Source of the DNA: Neisseria mucosa
Lineage (GTDB): Bacteria; Pseudomonadota; Gammaproteobacteria; Burkholderiales; Neisseriaceae
Direction of reading: 5' to 3'
Assembly: GCF_013267835.1 (NCBI RefSeq)
Contig: NZ_CP053939.1
Span: 992,001 to 1,056,000 of the forward strand
DNA: 64,000 nt
The notes beneath the pieces were generated by a model, which saw only the letters and a list, made by a program, of their open reading frames with translations, did no database searches and was not told the origin of the DNA. Below, piece by piece: positions 1-9,022 of the stretch (the first letter of the stretch is position 1; each line of letters begins with the position of its first letter). The translations under genes and the position numbers were made by a program.

Positions 1-417
1 CAAACGGTTTATGTCTCGCGCAACCGCGGCATCAAAGGCAACTCCGCCAAAATCGCCGGCGTGACCGAAGCGCTGAAAAACGGCGATACCGTCACCATTT
101 TCCCCGAAGGCACCAGTACCGAAGGCCGTGAAATCCTGCCGTTCAAACCCAGCTTTTTTCAGACGGCCTACGATGCAGGCGTACCGATTATTCCGGCACT
201 CTGCCGCTATCCGAATCCGGACGGCAGCAGCCCCAATCCGCACACTGCCTACTACGGCGACATCAGCCTCTGGCAATCTATCTGCATGGTCATCAGCCAG
301 CCTTCCAGCACGGTCGAGCTGCATTTCCTTGATCCGATTGAAGCGGGAGAAGACCGCTACGCTACCGCACTTCAAGTACACGCCCTGTTGAGCGAAAAGC
401 AAAAACAGTTGGGCTGA
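1..417 (+). CDS. 1-acyl-glycerol-3-phosphate acyltransferase (PlsC family), 3' part
   Basis: The reading frame is open from base 1, so the 5' part lies outside the window. The visible 138 residues contain FPEGT at local residues 34-38, the acyl-acceptor and phosphate-binding block of PlsC-type acyltransferases, followed by LPFKPSFFQTA, which is also typical. The HX4D catalytic motif must lie upstream. The enzyme transfers an acyl chain to lysophosphatidic acid at the inner membrane during phospholipid synthesis. A second member of the family lies at 62918-63703. The gene ends at an uptake-sequence hairpin. The family is certain; which neisserial paralogue it is remains open. Confidence 0.9.
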   Translation, partial: QTVYVSRNRGIKGNSAKIAGVTEALKNGDTVTIFPEGTSTEGREILPFKPSFFQTAYDAGVPIIPALCRYPNPDGSSPNPHTAYYGDISLWQSICMVISQPSSTVELHFLDPIEAGEDRYATALQVHALLSEKQKQLG

Positions 418-423
418 TCAAAC

Positions 424-455
424 AAAAGGCCGTCTGAATATTCAGACGGCCTTTT
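424..455. terminator. Uptake-sequence palindrome, bidirectional terminator
   Basis: A perfect 32-base palindrome built from two inverted copies of AGGCCGTCTGAA, with four A at one end and four T at the other. It lies between the convergent plsC-like gene and gloA and can terminate both. Confidence 0.85.
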
Positions 456-470
456 CCATTATCTTATGCC

Positions 471-884
471 TTAAGATGAATATTGCACCGAATCGCTACC
501 GCTTTTCTTTTGAATAAATTCGATTTTGTAGCCGTCCGGATCTTCGACAAACGCAATCACAGTCGTACCGTGTTTCATCGGACCGGCTTCGCGTACCACT
601 TTGCCGCCCATTTCTTTGACACGTTCGCACGCGGCGTAAGCATCATCGACTTCAATCGCGATGTGGCCATAAGCATCGCCCAAGTCGTAAGACTCGGTAT
701 CCCAGTTGTGGGTCAGTTCCAAAACAGTATGGTCCGCCTCATCGCCATAACCGACAAAAGCCAAAGTAAAACGGCCTTCAGGATAATCGCGGCGGCGCAG
801 CAATTGCATGTTCAATACGTTTTGATAAAAATCCAAAGAGCGTTCGAGATTGCCGACACGCAGCATAGTATGAAGCAAGCGCAT
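471..884 (-). CDS. gloA: Lactoylglutathione lyase (glyoxalase I)
   Basis: Glyoxalase I isomerises the methylglyoxal-glutathione hemithioacetal to S-lactoylglutathione in the cytosol. From the ATG at 884 the protein has 137 residues, and the metal ligands fall exactly where they do in the E. coli enzyme: His5, Glu56, His74 and Glu122. An upstream in-frame start at 917 would add 11 residues; I prefer 884 because AGAAAGGAAC sits just upstream and because the ligand numbering then matches. The C-terminus is rich in serine after residue 128. The gene is monocistronic, ending at the shared palindrome on its 3' side. Confidence 0.95.
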   Translation of the reverse strand: MRLLHTMLRVGNLERSLDFYQNVLNMQLLRRRDYPEGRFTLAFVGYGDEADHTVLELTHNWDTESYDLGDAYGHIAIEVDDAYAACERVKEMGGKVVREAGPMKHGTTVIAFVEDPDGYKIEFIQKKSGSDSVQYSS

Positions 885-1088
885 GATTTTGTTCCTTTCT
901 GAATTATGTTTGGTCATGAATTATAACACATCGGGCACCATCCTCTTCAGCCTCAAAATACCGACACTGAAACTGCATAAAAATGAAGCGTACACCCTGC
1001 CGTCATTTGAATTTCATGTATTAACAAGCACACCGACTGACTAAATTGCTATAATCGCCACACTTACAACACAACACTTCAAACCGCC

Positions 1089-2189
1089 ATGAAAACCTTT
1101 GTTCTTCCCGATACCCGCCCTTATCCGCAAAGCCCTATCAAAAACCACCTTCTGCTCAATGCCTATCAGCTGGCGCACAACTCCTCCTCCGCATCACGCA
1201 AGCTTTCGGCCGGCCAACTGCAAACCGAAATCCGCACCATGCTCAGCCAAAACCATTACATCAACCTTTCATTGGCAATGACCATGGCGCCCGATGTCGG
1301 CACTTACACCAGCCTGATTCAAAGCGTGGGCGAAGTCCTGAAGGCAGAAAACGATAACGAAGCCCAATGGTTTGCCCTGCCTGTCGTTTTGGTTGCCGGT
1401 TGCAAAAAAGAACAAACCCTGCCGCTTACGCTGCCTACCGAAGCCCTCTTCGCCTGCCTGCAAAACTACCCCAACCTGCGCGCCCTCACGCAAAACACAC
1501 AATGGCTGCCTTACCTCGTCCAATCTACCGACTTGAGCAGCGTTACCCCGGGCGAATGGTTCCAAGCCAAACAAAACGATGAAGCGGCAGGCGCATTCCT
1601 GCAAAAATTCGAATACAAACCATTGACGCTGCCCGAAGGTCAATCCGTCCATGTTGTTTACGCGCTGGGCTACGGCGATAAAAGCATTCAGACAGCCTTG
1701 GGCCTCAACCTGCAACAGGCAGGCCTGCCGCTGATGCAGGTTTGGCAAGAGCATCTCGCCCTCGACGGCGTTACCCTCTTTACCAACCCGCTCTCGCCCA
1801 ATACGCCGCTTGACGCGCTGACTGAAGGCAGCCATACCCGCCAACGCATGGCCATGGACGTTTTTGCCACCAACGCCATCCGCGCCATCCGTATGCAAAG
1901 CCCGCGCGTCGGCGTTGTTGCCGCAGCCAAGGCGGACGGCAAGCTCCAGTTCAGCTTCAACGCGACCGACAGCGCGTTTGAAATCGTTCCGCAGACCTTC
2001 ACTTGGGAGCTGGCCTCAACCGACAATATCGCCATCGTGCTGCAAAACTTCCTCGACCTGATGGCCGAATGCCGCATCGAGCACCTCTACCTGCTGCACA
2101 ACCCACTGGGCGAAAACGAAAACATCCCTACTTATGCCCAAGCGTTGAAACTGGAAGGCCACAATCCTTTCTTCAGCAATGTAAACTAA
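1089..2189 (+). CDS. Conserved hypothetical protein, 366 residues
   Basis: I do not recognise a family. The protein has no signal peptide or membrane segment and looks soluble and cytoplasmic. It is leucine- and glutamine-rich with many short helices suggested in the N-terminal half, and no repeated motif or obvious catalytic signature. Base composition and codon use match the neighbours, and the long frame with a TATAAT-like -10 element at 1050-1055 supports a real gene. The ATG at 1089 has only a weak ribosome binding site. It lies 85 bases upstream of the tyrosine phosphatase gene, with one uptake sequence between them. Confidence 0.8.
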   Translation: MKTFVLPDTRPYPQSPIKNHLLLNAYQLAHNSSSASRKLSAGQLQTEIRTMLSQNHYINLSLAMTMAPDVGTYTSLIQSVGEVLKAENDNEAQWFALPVVLVAGCKKEQTLPLTLPTEALFACLQNYPNLRALTQNTQWLPYLVQSTDLSSVTPGEWFQAKQNDEAAGAFLQKFEYKPLTLPEGQSVHVVYALGYGDKSIQTALGLNLQQAGLPLMQVWQEHLALDGVTLFTNPLSPNTPLDALTEGSHTRQRMAMDVFATNAIRAIRMQSPRVGVVAAAKADGKLQFSFNATDSAFEIVPQTFTWELASTDNIAIVLQNFLDLMAECRIEHLYLLHNPLGENENIPTYAQALKLEGHNPFFSNVN

Positions 2190-2274
2190 ATTGAAAATGC
2201 AACACGCAAGGCCGTCTGAAAACGGTTCAGCGCGTTGCATTGAATTTCAAACCTTACCGCTCATTTTCACAAAC

Positions 2275-2739
2275 ATGAAAACCCACAAAATCCTTTTCGT
2301 CTGCCTCGGCAACATCTGCCGCTCCCCCATGGCCGAATACGTCCTGCGCCACCGCGCCCGCGAAGCAGGCATGGGCAATGCCGTCATCACAGCCAGCGCA
2401 GGCACATCAGGTTGGCACGACGGCGAAAACATGCACGAAGGTACGCGCCGCGTGCTCAAACAACACGGCATCGACCCGTCAGGCTTTACCAGCAGCAAAA
2501 TCAAACCCAGCGATGCCGAACATTTCGACTACATCATCGTGATGGACGACAACAACCTCAGAGAAACCGAAAAACAGCTCGGCTTCCACCCCGGTAAAAT
2601 CTTCAAACTGACCGACCTTATCCCCGATTCAGGCTACAACCACGTTCCCGATCCGTGGTACACAGGCGACTTTGACGAAACCTACCGTCTGGTCGATGCC
2701 GGCAGTTTGGCCTTGTTGGAAAAATTGAAACAGGCTTAA
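2275..2739 (+). CDS. Low molecular weight protein-tyrosine phosphatase
   Basis: The protein starts MKTHKILFVCLGNICRSPMAE, giving the CX5R(S) phosphatase loop with nucleophile Cys10 and Arg16; the acid-base Asp lies in PDPWYTGD near the C-terminus. At 154 residues it has the normal family length. An in-frame start at 2191 would put 28 residues before the phosphatase loop and is unlikely; the ATG at 2275 is chosen from family alignment. Members dephosphorylate phosphotyrosine, in many bacteria on capsule or exopolysaccharide kinases, but no such kinase is nearby, so the substrate is unknown. Confidence 0.93.
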   Translation: MKTHKILFVCLGNICRSPMAEYVLRHRAREAGMGNAVITASAGTSGWHDGENMHEGTRRVLKQHGIDPSGFTSSKIKPSDAEHFDYIIVMDDNNLRETEKQLGFHPGKIFKLTDLIPDSGYNHVPDPWYTGDFDETYRLVDAGSLALLEKLKQA

Positions 2740-2755
2740 ACCGGCTGGAACAATA

Positions 2756-2820
2756 AAAGGCCGTCTGAACAGGTATCCGCAAAAGCCATGCTTTCGTGAT
2801 GACCTGTTCAGACGGCCTTT
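2756..2820. terminator. Long uptake-sequence hairpin terminator
   Basis: Arms 2756-2774 and 2802-2820 are perfect 19-base inverted repeats that include AGGCCGTCTGAA, with a 27-base loop and A/T tails on both sides. It lies between the convergent phosphatase and metW genes. Confidence 0.85.
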
Positions 2821-2833
2821 ATTAATCACCGCA

Positions 2834-3415
2834 TCAACCCACGCGGTAAAACGCCAGGCTGCCCAATAAGTTCGGCAGATGTTTGACCTGCCGGTTGCCC
2901 GTCATGACCGCACGCTCAAGTACGCGGATTTTGTTTTTGGCACACAGCAAATCAAAGTCTTTGAGGGTACACCAATGGATATTGGGCGTATCGTACCAAT
3001 GATACGGCATCCGCTCGGAAACCGGCATATGGCCGCCGATGGCGATTTGAAAGCGGTTGCGCCAGTAGCCGAAGTTAGGGAAACTGACAATAGCCTGTTT
3101 GGCCACGCGCATCAGGCAGCGCAGGATTTTTTCCGTGTTCTGCATGGCTTGAATGGTTTGGCTCAAGACAATCACATCAAAGCTTTGATCGCCAAACGCC
3201 GCCAAACCCTCTTCCAAGTCGGCCTGAATAACATTTACACCGCGGGTCATGGCGGCAATCACGCTGTCGGTATCGATTTCGATGCCGTAACCGGCGCAGT
3301 TTTTATGCGCCACCAGCGCGGCCAGCAGCTCGCCGTCGCCGCAACCTAAATCGAGTACGCGGCTGCCTTCGGGTATCCAATCGTAAATGAGTTGCAAATC
3401 GTCGCGCAGATTCAT
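2834..3415 (-). CDS. metW: Methionine biosynthesis protein MetW
   Basis: A class I methyltransferase-fold protein of 193 residues with the S-adenosylmethionine loop [15 protein letters not shown] near residues 20-34. MetW is regularly encoded with MetX in beta- and gamma-proteobacteria and is thought to partner it in acylating homoserine or controlling that step. Here its ATG overlaps the metX stop by four bases (3412-3415), so translation is probably coupled. Transcription is leftward from metX and ends at the long hairpin 2756-2820. Confidence 0.95.
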   Translation of the reverse strand: MNLRDDLQLIYDWIPEGSRVLDLGCGDGELLAALVAHKNCAGYGIEIDTDSVIAAMTRGVNVIQADLEEGLAAFGDQSFDVIVLSQTIQAMQNTEKILRCLMRVAKQAIVSFPNFGYWRNRFQIAIGGHMPVSERMPYHWYDTPNIHWCTLKDFDLLCAKNKIRVLERAVMTGNRQVKHLPNLLGSLAFYRVG

Positions 3416-4551
3416 TGTTGGCAGTCCTTGTAAACGTTGTTCATGTAAGCGGTAACCGCGCGGATATAGGCTTCGTCTTCCATCAAGAAGGCATCATGGC
3501 CGTGATTGGATTTAACTTCGATGTACTGCACGGATTTTTGCGCGGCGATTAATGCCTTGACCAATTCATGCGAACGTTGCGGCGAGAAGCGCCAGTCGGT
3601 GCTGAAGCTGGCAACGAAGAATTTGGCCTGCACATTTTCCACGGCGCGCGTGAGGTTGTGGCCGTAATCGGCGGCCGGGTCGAAGTAGTCGAGCGCCTTG
3701 GTCATCAGCAGATAAGTGTTGGCATCAAAACGGCCGACAAACTTGTCGCCTTGATAGCGCAGATAAGATTCCACTTCAAATTCAACGCCGTAGCCGTACT
3801 GATAGCCGTCTGATTTTAAAATGCGGCCGAATTTTTTACCCAAACCGTCTTCGGCAAGATAGGTAATGTGCCCCATCATACGCGCGATACGCAAACCGCG
3901 TGAAGGAACGGTATGATGGCTGCGGTAATTACCTTCGTGGAAATCGGGATCGGTCAAAATGGCCTGACGGGCAACATCGTTAAACGCGATGTTTTGGGTG
4001 GAAAGTTTAGGTGCGGAAGCGATAACGAGCGCGTGGGCAACGCGTTCGGGCAAAGAAATCGTCCATTGCAATGCCTGCATGCCGCCCAAGCTGCCGCCGA
4101 CAACGGCCGCCCATTTTTGGATGCCGAGATAATCGGCAAGCATGGCTTGGGACTTCACCCAGTCTTTGACGGTTACAACCGGGAAATCCGCACCATATTC
4201 GCGGCCGGTTTCAGGATTCTCGGACAAAGGGCCGGTGCTGCCGTCGCAGCCGCCCAAGTTGTTCAAACCGACCACAAAAAAGCGTTCGGTATCGATGGGT
4301 TTGCCGGGGCCGACCATATTGTCCCACCAACCGGCGTATTTATCCTCCGCACTGTGCTTGCCGGCAACATGATGATTGCCTGATAAGGCGTGACAGATAA
4401 GGACGGCATTGCTTTTGTCGGCATTGAGTGTGCCGTAGGTTTCAATCATCAGGTCGAAACGAGGTAAGGTTTTGCCGTTTTCCAGAGCAAGCGGTGTGTC
4501 AAACGGAATTTTCCGGGGCGTTACAATGCCCACTGAGGCATTTGTTGTCAT
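3412..4551 (-). CDS. metX: Homoserine O-acyltransferase MetX
   Basis: An alpha/beta-hydrolase-fold acyltransferase of 379 residues that activates homoserine with acetyl- or succinyl-CoA, the first committed step to methionine. The nucleophile elbow GGSLGG places the catalytic Ser at 154; Asp319 (STDW) and His352 (NHGHD) complete the triad. Acetyl versus succinyl specificity cannot be settled by eye. It is the first gene of a two-gene unit with metW. A TATAAT-like element on the minus strand at 4584-4589, about 35 bases upstream, may be its -10. Confidence 0.96.
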   Translation of the reverse strand: MTTNASVGIVTPRKIPFDTPLALENGKTLPRFDLMIETYGTLNADKSNAVLICHALSGNHHVAGKHSAEDKYAGWWDNMVGPGKPIDTERFFVVGLNNLGGCDGSTGPLSENPETGREYGADFPVVTVKDWVKSQAMLADYLGIQKWAAVVGGSLGGMQALQWTISLPERVAHALVIASAPKLSTQNIAFNDVARQAILTDPDFHEGNYRSHHTVPSRGLRIARMMGHITYLAEDGLGKKFGRILKSDGYQYGYGVEFEVESYLRYQGDKFVGRFDANTYLLMTKALDYFDPAADYGHNLTRAVENVQAKFFVASFSTDWRFSPQRSHELVKALIAAQKSVQYIEVKSNHGHDAFLMEDEAYIRAVTAYMNNVYKDCQQ

Positions 4552-4667
4552 TTGTAATTTCCAAGTGATGCGGCAAAAGGGGTATTATAACGTTTCGTTT
4601 TTGTTTTGTGCATGAGGCTTCAGACGGCCTGCCCTAATTAGAGGCAATATTTTTGGGAGGATATGGA

Positions 4668-4868
4668 ATGATAGGCAGGCTTTTGCGATTCTTTTTCTTT
4701 TGCGCCATCGCGGCATTGATTGTGAACCGTCTGTTCAGCCGCCAACAAAAGCGCACCATTCGGGAAATCGCCAAAATCAGCGCGTGGGTATTGCTGGGGG
4801 CGGCCGCGGCTACACTGTTTTGGTATCTAATGATGCTGTTTTTCAAGCATATTCCTAATTCTTATTGA
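4668..4868 (+). CDS. Small two-helix membrane protein, unknown function
   Basis: A 66-residue protein with two hydrophobic segments (about residues 4-20 and 40-57) separated by a basic stretch containing RQQKR, so probably an inner-membrane hairpin with a cytoplasmic loop. The ATG at 4668 is chosen because GGGAGGA ends seven bases before it; a TTG at 4653 would lie inside that ribosome binding site. It lies alone between divergent metX and convergent nadE and ends at its own hairpin. I do not recognise the family. Confidence 0.7.
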   Translation: MIGRLLRFFFFCAIAALIVNRLFSRQQKRTIREIAKISAWVLLGAAAATLFWYLMMLFFKHIPNSY

Positions 4869-4878
4869 AATAAAATAT

Positions 4879-4925
4879 AAAAGGCCGTCTGAAAACCTTA
4901 ATCCAGCGTTTTCAGACGGCCTTTT
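4879..4925. terminator. Uptake-sequence hairpin terminator
   Basis: Arms 4879-4896 and 4908-4925 are perfect 18-base inverted repeats with A and T tails, between the small membrane protein gene and nadE, which converge here. Confidence 0.85.
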
Positions 4926-4936
4926 GATATTCAAAC

Positions 4937-5725
4937 TTAAAACAATTCTTCCGGAATCTTGCAAACCGGAATCGGATTGACTTTGTGCTGCATGGCTTTG
5001 TGCAACCGGGTATAGATTGCTAAAACTTCGCGCTGTCTGCCTTCAAAATCTTCAGGCTTGTGGCTGCCGTACACGCTCATCGCCCATTCGAGTTCGGGAT
5101 AAGATGCACCCATTTGCTCTTCATCGGTACGCTCGGTATCCCAAAGTCCGTCTGTCGGTACGGCTTTTTGAATGTCTTCCGATACGTCCAGCTCGGCAGC
5201 CAACGCGTACACTTGAGTCTTGGTCAAATCGGCAATCGGGCTGATGTCCACGCCGCCGTCGCCGTATTTGGTGAAGAAACCGACGCCGAAATCTTCAATT
5301 TTATTGCCCGTCCCGGCCACCAGCAAACCATGCAGCTGACCGTAATAATAAAGCGTCGTCATGCGCAGGCGGCTGCGTGCATTGGCCAGTGCCAGCTGTT
5401 TGTTGGGAAATTCGGTTTCGCTGACGTCAACGGTATCGGCAAACGTATCGAACGCCGGAGTCAAATCAACGCTTTGCGCTTTTACGTTAGGATAACGCTG
5501 TTTCAGACGGCCCATGTGTTCTTGCGCGCGGTTAACTTGGTCGGATTTCTGACGAATCGGCATTTCCAACAACAAAACCGACAAACCGGTTTGCGCGGCA
5601 AGGGTGGAAACCACGGCAGAATCGATGCCGCCGGATACGCCGACGACAAAACCTTTGGCACGCGCCTGCTCGGCGTAATCTTTGAGCCATTGAACGATAT
5701 GGCGGATGATGGCTTGGGTTTGCAT
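4937..5725 (-). CDS. nadE: NH3-dependent NAD+ synthetase
   Basis: NadE amidates nicotinic acid adenine dinucleotide to NAD+ with ATP. The pyrophosphatase loop SGGIDS lies at residues 31-36 of a 262-residue protein, and there is no glutaminase domain, so it should use ammonia directly. The frame is open upstream to 5929, but the family start MQTQAIIRHI corresponds to the ATG at 5725. One uptake sequence lies inside the gene near 5503. The gene is transcribed alone and ends at the hairpin 4879-4925. Confidence 0.95.
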   Translation of the reverse strand: MQTQAIIRHIVQWLKDYAEQARAKGFVVGVSGGIDSAVVSTLAAQTGLSVLLLEMPIRQKSDQVNRAQEHMGRLKQRYPNVKAQSVDLTPAFDTFADTVDVSETEFPNKQLALANARSRLRMTTLYYYGQLHGLLVAGTGNKIEDFGVGFFTKYGDGGVDISPIADLTKTQVYALAAELDVSEDIQKAVPTDGLWDTERTDEEQMGASYPELEWAMSVYGSHKPEDFEGRQREVLAIYTRLHKAMQHKVNPIPVCKIPEELF

Positions 5726-5827
5726 AGGGATAAATGTTCGCTTCAAATAAACCGAATGATAGCCTGATTTGCACTTACCTGAAAGACGACAGGGTATAAT
5801 GTTTCTTTTATTTCTTGCACACACACC

Positions 5828-6106
5828 ATGTCCAAACCCATTCTTTTGCGCTGGCTCGCCGTCTGCCTGATTCCGCTCGCCACCCTTTTGTGGTTTGCCC
5901 TCAACCCGCCCGAAGACAAAACGCAACACCTCATCAACGGCATTATCCTTGCCTGCGAAGCCACGTTCCTATTTAAATTCGTCCTCTTTGACGTCATCAA
6001 ACACCACCTCAAACAAGAGCCTGAATTGAAACGGCAAAGCATATGGATGTTTATTCCGATTGTTTTGCTGATTGTTTATTTGTTCCACTATTTCGGCGCA
6101 TTCTGA
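5828..6106 (+). CDS. Small membrane protein, unknown function
   Basis: A 92-residue protein with three likely transmembrane segments (about residues 8-26, 36-53 and 71-90) and a charged middle containing HHLKQEPELKRQ. No family is recognised. It begins at the ATG at 5828, in a region divergent from nadE, and a TATAAT-like sequence near 5796 could be its -10. The gene ends 31 bases before earP with a single uptake sequence in between, so the two may be cotranscribed. Confidence 0.7.
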   Translation: MSKPILLRWLAVCLIPLATLLWFALNPPEDKTQHLINGIILACEATFLFKFVLFDVIKHHLKQEPELKRQSIWMFIPIVLLIVYLFHYFGAF

Positions 6107-6137
6107 TGTTTTCAGACGGCCTTGGGCATATTTTTCC

Positions 6138-7295
6138 ATGAACACTCCCCTACCTTATACCTGCTGGATTTTCTGCAACGTCATCGACAACTTCGGTGAC
6201 ATCGGCGTTTCATGGCGGCTGGCGCGTATTTTGCAACGCGAACTCGGCTGGCAAGTGCATTTATGGACAGACGATTTCCCGTCCCTTCAAGCACTTTGCC
6301 CTGATTTGGCCTCGATTCCCAATATCCATCAAAGTATCGGCATTCACGCGTGGCAAGCCGACCATGCCGAAGATACTGATACCGCCCCTACTCCCGACAT
6401 CGTCATCGAAACCTTCGCCTGCGAACTGCCCGACAACGTTCAATCCATCATCCGCCGACACCGACCGCTTTGGCTCAACTGGGAATACCTCAGCGCGGAA
6501 GACAGCAACGAGAGGCTGCACTTAATGCCCTCACTCCAAGCAGGCGGCATACAGAAATATTTTTGGTTTATGGGTTTCAGCGAAAAAAGCGGCGGCCTGC
6601 TGCGCGAACGCGATTACGCCGAATCTGCCCGCTTTGATACGGAAACCTTACGCCGACAACTCAAACTTCCCGCAAAAAACGCGCCCGAATGGCTGCTTTT
6701 CGGCTATCAAAGCGATATTTGGGCAAAATGGCTGACCATGTGGCAACAGTCTGACCAACCCATTACCTTGCTGCTTGCAGGTACGCAAATCATCGCCAGC
6801 CTGAAAAACAGCGGCCTAGTGCCGCAAAACGCCCTGCTTGAAGACGGCGATGTGTATCAGAGCGGACACGTTACCCTAATCAAAATCCCTTTCGTTGCCC
6901 AACAAGATTTCGACAAACTGCTCAACCTTGCCGACGGCGCCGTCATACGCGGCGAAGACAGCTTTATTCGCGCCCAGCTCGCTGGAAAACCTTTCTTTTG
7001 GCACATCTACCCGCAAGAAGAAAATATCCATCTCGACAAGCTGCACGCGTTTTGGGACAAAGCGCATCAGGTTTATCCGGATGTTGTCGCCACGGCACAC
7101 CGCCTCCTTTCCGACGAACTCAACAACGGCGAAGCACTCAGCGACAACCAACGCCTGCAGGCATGGCAAACCTTGACGGCACATCAAAACGAATGGCGCC
7201 AAAGCGCGGCAAAATGGCGGGACGGACTTTTTGCCCAAAAAAGTGCCGTCGAAAAACTTGCCGCCTTTATTTCAAAGCACAAAAAAATACGCTAA
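6138..7295 (+). CDS. earP: EF-P arginine rhamnosyltransferase EarP
   Basis: EarP is a GT-B glycosyltransferase that adds rhamnose from TDP-rhamnose to a single arginine of elongation factor P, which is needed to relieve ribosomes stalled at polyproline. The 385-residue protein has the family motifs NFGDIGVSWR at residues 18-27, containing the catalytic Asp, and RGEDSF at 271-276, containing the conserved Glu273 of the nucleotide-sugar site. The ATG at 6138 gives the usual neisserial N-terminus MNTP; an in-frame ATG at 6072 lies inside the preceding gene. The substrate gene efp follows 42 bases downstream. Confidence 0.96.
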   Translation: MNTPLPYTCWIFCNVIDNFGDIGVSWRLARILQRELGWQVHLWTDDFPSLQALCPDLASIPNIHQSIGIHAWQADHAEDTDTAPTPDIVIETFACELPDNVQSIIRRHRPLWLNWEYLSAEDSNERLHLMPSLQAGGIQKYFWFMGFSEKSGGLLRERDYAESARFDTETLRRQLKLPAKNAPEWLLFGYQSDIWAKWLTMWQQSDQPITLLLAGTQIIASLKNSGLVPQNALLEDGDVYQSGHVTLIKIPFVAQQDFDKLLNLADGAVIRGEDSFIRAQLAGKPFFWHIYPQEENIHLDKLHAFWDKAHQVYPDVVATAHRLLSDELNNGEALSDNQRLQAWQTLTAHQNEWRQSAAKWRDGLFAQKSAVEKLAAFISKHKKIR

Positions 7296-7337
7296 AATAG
7301 CGCGTTTTATTACAACCGATTTGATTGGAAAACCACA

Positions 7338-7898
7338 ATGAAAACAGCACAAGAACTGCGCGCCGGCAACGTATTCATGGTCGGCAACGATCCTATGGTC
7401 GTTCAAAAAACCGAATACATCAAAGGCGGCCGCTCTTCCGCCAAAGTCAGCATGAAACTGAAAAACCTGCTGACCGGTGCCGCTACTGAAACCATTTACA
7501 AAGCCGACGACAAATTCGACGTCGTGATCCTGTCCCGCAAAAACTGTACTTACAGCTACTTTGCCGACCCAATGTACGTCTTCATGGACGAAGAATTCAA
7601 CCAATACGAAATCGAAGCCGACAACATCGGCGATGCGTTGAAATTCATCGTTGACGGCATGGAAGACGTATGCGAAGTCACTTTCTACGAAGGCAACCCA
7701 ATCTCCGTAGAATTGCCTACCATCATCGTTCGCGAAGTCGAATACACCGAGCCTGCCGTTAAAGGCGATACCTCCGGCAAAGTGATGAAAACCGCGCGTC
7801 TGGTCGGCGGCACTGAAATCCAAGTGATGTCTTACATCGAAAACGGCGACAAAGTCGAAATCGATACCCGTACCGGCGAATTCCGCAAACGTGCTTAA
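7338..7898 (+). CDS. efp: Translation elongation factor P
   Basis: EF-P binds between the P and E sites and promotes peptide bonds at consecutive prolines. The 186-residue protein has the normal length with the KOW-like N-terminal domain and two OB domains. The tip loop reads YIKGGRSSA, with arginine at position 32, the residue rhamnosylated by EarP, rather than the lysine of the E. coli type. This agrees with earP lying directly upstream. TTGGAAA precedes the ATG. The gene ends at the hairpin at 7913. Confidence 0.98.
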   Translation: MKTAQELRAGNVFMVGNDPMVVQKTEYIKGGRSSAKVSMKLKNLLTGAATETIYKADDKFDVVILSRKNCTYSYFADPMYVFMDEEFNQYEIEADNIGDALKFIVDGMEDVCEVTFYEGNPISVELPTIIVREVEYTEPAVKGDTSGKVMKTARLVGGTEIQVMSYIENGDKVEIDTRTGEFRKRA

Positions 7899-7912
7899 TC
7901 AGCCCGTAACAC

Positions 7913-7946
7913 AAAAAGGCCGTCTGGATATTCAGACGGCCTTTTT
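7913..7946. terminator. Uptake-sequence hairpin terminator with one mutated copy
   Basis: Inverted uptake sequences with A5 and T5 ends. The left copy reads GCCGTCTGGA instead of GCCGTCTGAA, so the stem is 14 base pairs with a 6-base loop. It serves efp and the convergent MlaC-like gene. Confidence 0.85.
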
Positions 7947-7957
7947 ATCAATCTGCC

Positions 7958-8557
7958 TTATTGTTTCTTCAATCCCTTGGCAGCGACAGTCGCAATCGTA
8001 CCGTCAATGCCTTTGCTCTTAATCAGCTCGCCAAATTGGTTGCGGTATACCGTTACCAAGCTGGTACCGTCCACGCGGATGTTGTAAATCTTATACACGC
8101 CGCCGCTTTGGTAAAGTTGGTAAGCCACTTCATACTTCGTACCTTTTTTGGTTTGAATTTCTGAGAAAACGTCAAACTTATTGCCGTTTGCCGTCATCTT
8201 TGGCAACAGGCGCACATTTGCATCCGCCGCACCAATTAACGCGGAATGCGAGTACATCGCAATGACCATGTCTTTGAATGCACGGATAAAATCGGTTTTC
8301 TGCTTGGCAGAAAATTCACGCCATGGCGCACCGACCGCCAAAGCCGAAATACGCTCATAATCCAAATAACGGTTGGCATACTGCTCAACCTGTTTCACAC
8401 GTTGCGCCTCTGTCAAAGACGTATTGCGTGCGATTTTCAACACGGCATCAATGTTCTGCTGCATCTGCTTTTGCGCCGGATGCGTTTCCGCCGCCACATA
8501 AGGCGCGGCAATCACCATCGGAGCAGCCACAATCAAAGTTTGGAGAAAACGGTTCAT
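7958..8557 (-). CDS. MlaC/Ttg2D-family periplasmic phospholipid-binding protein
   Basis: A secreted protein of 199 residues: an N-terminal signal peptide ending near PYVAA, then the MlaC/Tgt2 fold with the typical YANRYLDYERIS and PWREFSAKQKTDFIRAF segments. MlaC shuttles phospholipid between outer- and inner-membrane Mla complexes. None of mlaA, B, D, E or F is adjacent, so this is a stand-alone member and may be a paralogue of the one in the mla operon. Starts at 8569 or 8602 are also in frame; 8557 gives the most normal signal peptide. Confidence 0.85.
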   Translation of the reverse strand: MNRFLQTLIVAAPMVIAAPYVAAETHPAQKQMQQNIDAVLKIARNTSLTEAQRVKQVEQYANRYLDYERISALAVGAPWREFSAKQKTDFIRAFKDMVIAMYSHSALIGAADANVRLLPKMTANGNKFDVFSEIQTKKGTKYEVAYQLYQSGGVYKIYNIRVDGTSLVTVYRNQFGELIKSKGIDGTIATVAAKGLKKQ

Positions 8558-8722
8558 AACGATATCCATACAAAATAAAACTGCATTGTAAAAACAATCC
8601 ATTCCAAAAAACTTAATTCTTTGTAAAAGCAGGCATGATCAATGAAAAATCCTGCAATTAAATTTCAGACGGCCTAATAAAAATAAGATAACATGTGAAC
8701 GCTATTTTAAAAGGAAAAAGCC

Positions 8723-8938
8723 ATGCCCTACGTCAATATCAAAGTAACCGGCGGCAGCGAAGCCCCGAGTGCAGAGCAAAAAGCCGAATTAATCCGCGGC
8801 GTCACCGAATTACTCTCACGCGTTCTCAACAAAAACCCTGAGACAACCGTCGTCGTCATCGACGAAATCGATATGGACAACTGGGGCATAGGCGGCAAAA
8901 GCGTGACGGTTCGCCGTGCCGAAGCGCGCAATAAGTAA
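8723..8938 (+). CDS. 4-oxalocrotonate tautomerase family protein
   Basis: A 71-residue protein beginning MPYVNIKVTGG. After removal of Met the N-terminal proline is the general base of this family. The spacing to conserved residues and the VVVIDEIDMDNWGIGG block fit the 4-OT/DmpI/YdcE group, slightly longer than the usual 62 residues. AAGGAAA precedes the ATG. No aromatic-degradation genes are nearby, so the physiological substrate is unknown; members often have promiscuous tautomerase activity. Confidence 0.9.
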   Translation: MPYVNIKVTGGSEAPSAEQKAELIRGVTELLSRVLNKNPETTVVVIDEIDMDNWGIGGKSVTVRRAEARNK

Positions 8939-9022
8939 GCCTTGGCCGTCTGAAGCCCTTTTAATTTACCCGCAAAAAGAGTACATTTATCCCATTGTTA
9001 ACAATTTTACGGAACACACATC

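Noticed and set aside
5060..5767. 235-codon plus-strand frame
   Set aside because: It is antisense to nadE, whose SGGIDS motif and length are intact; no ribosome binding site or family match.
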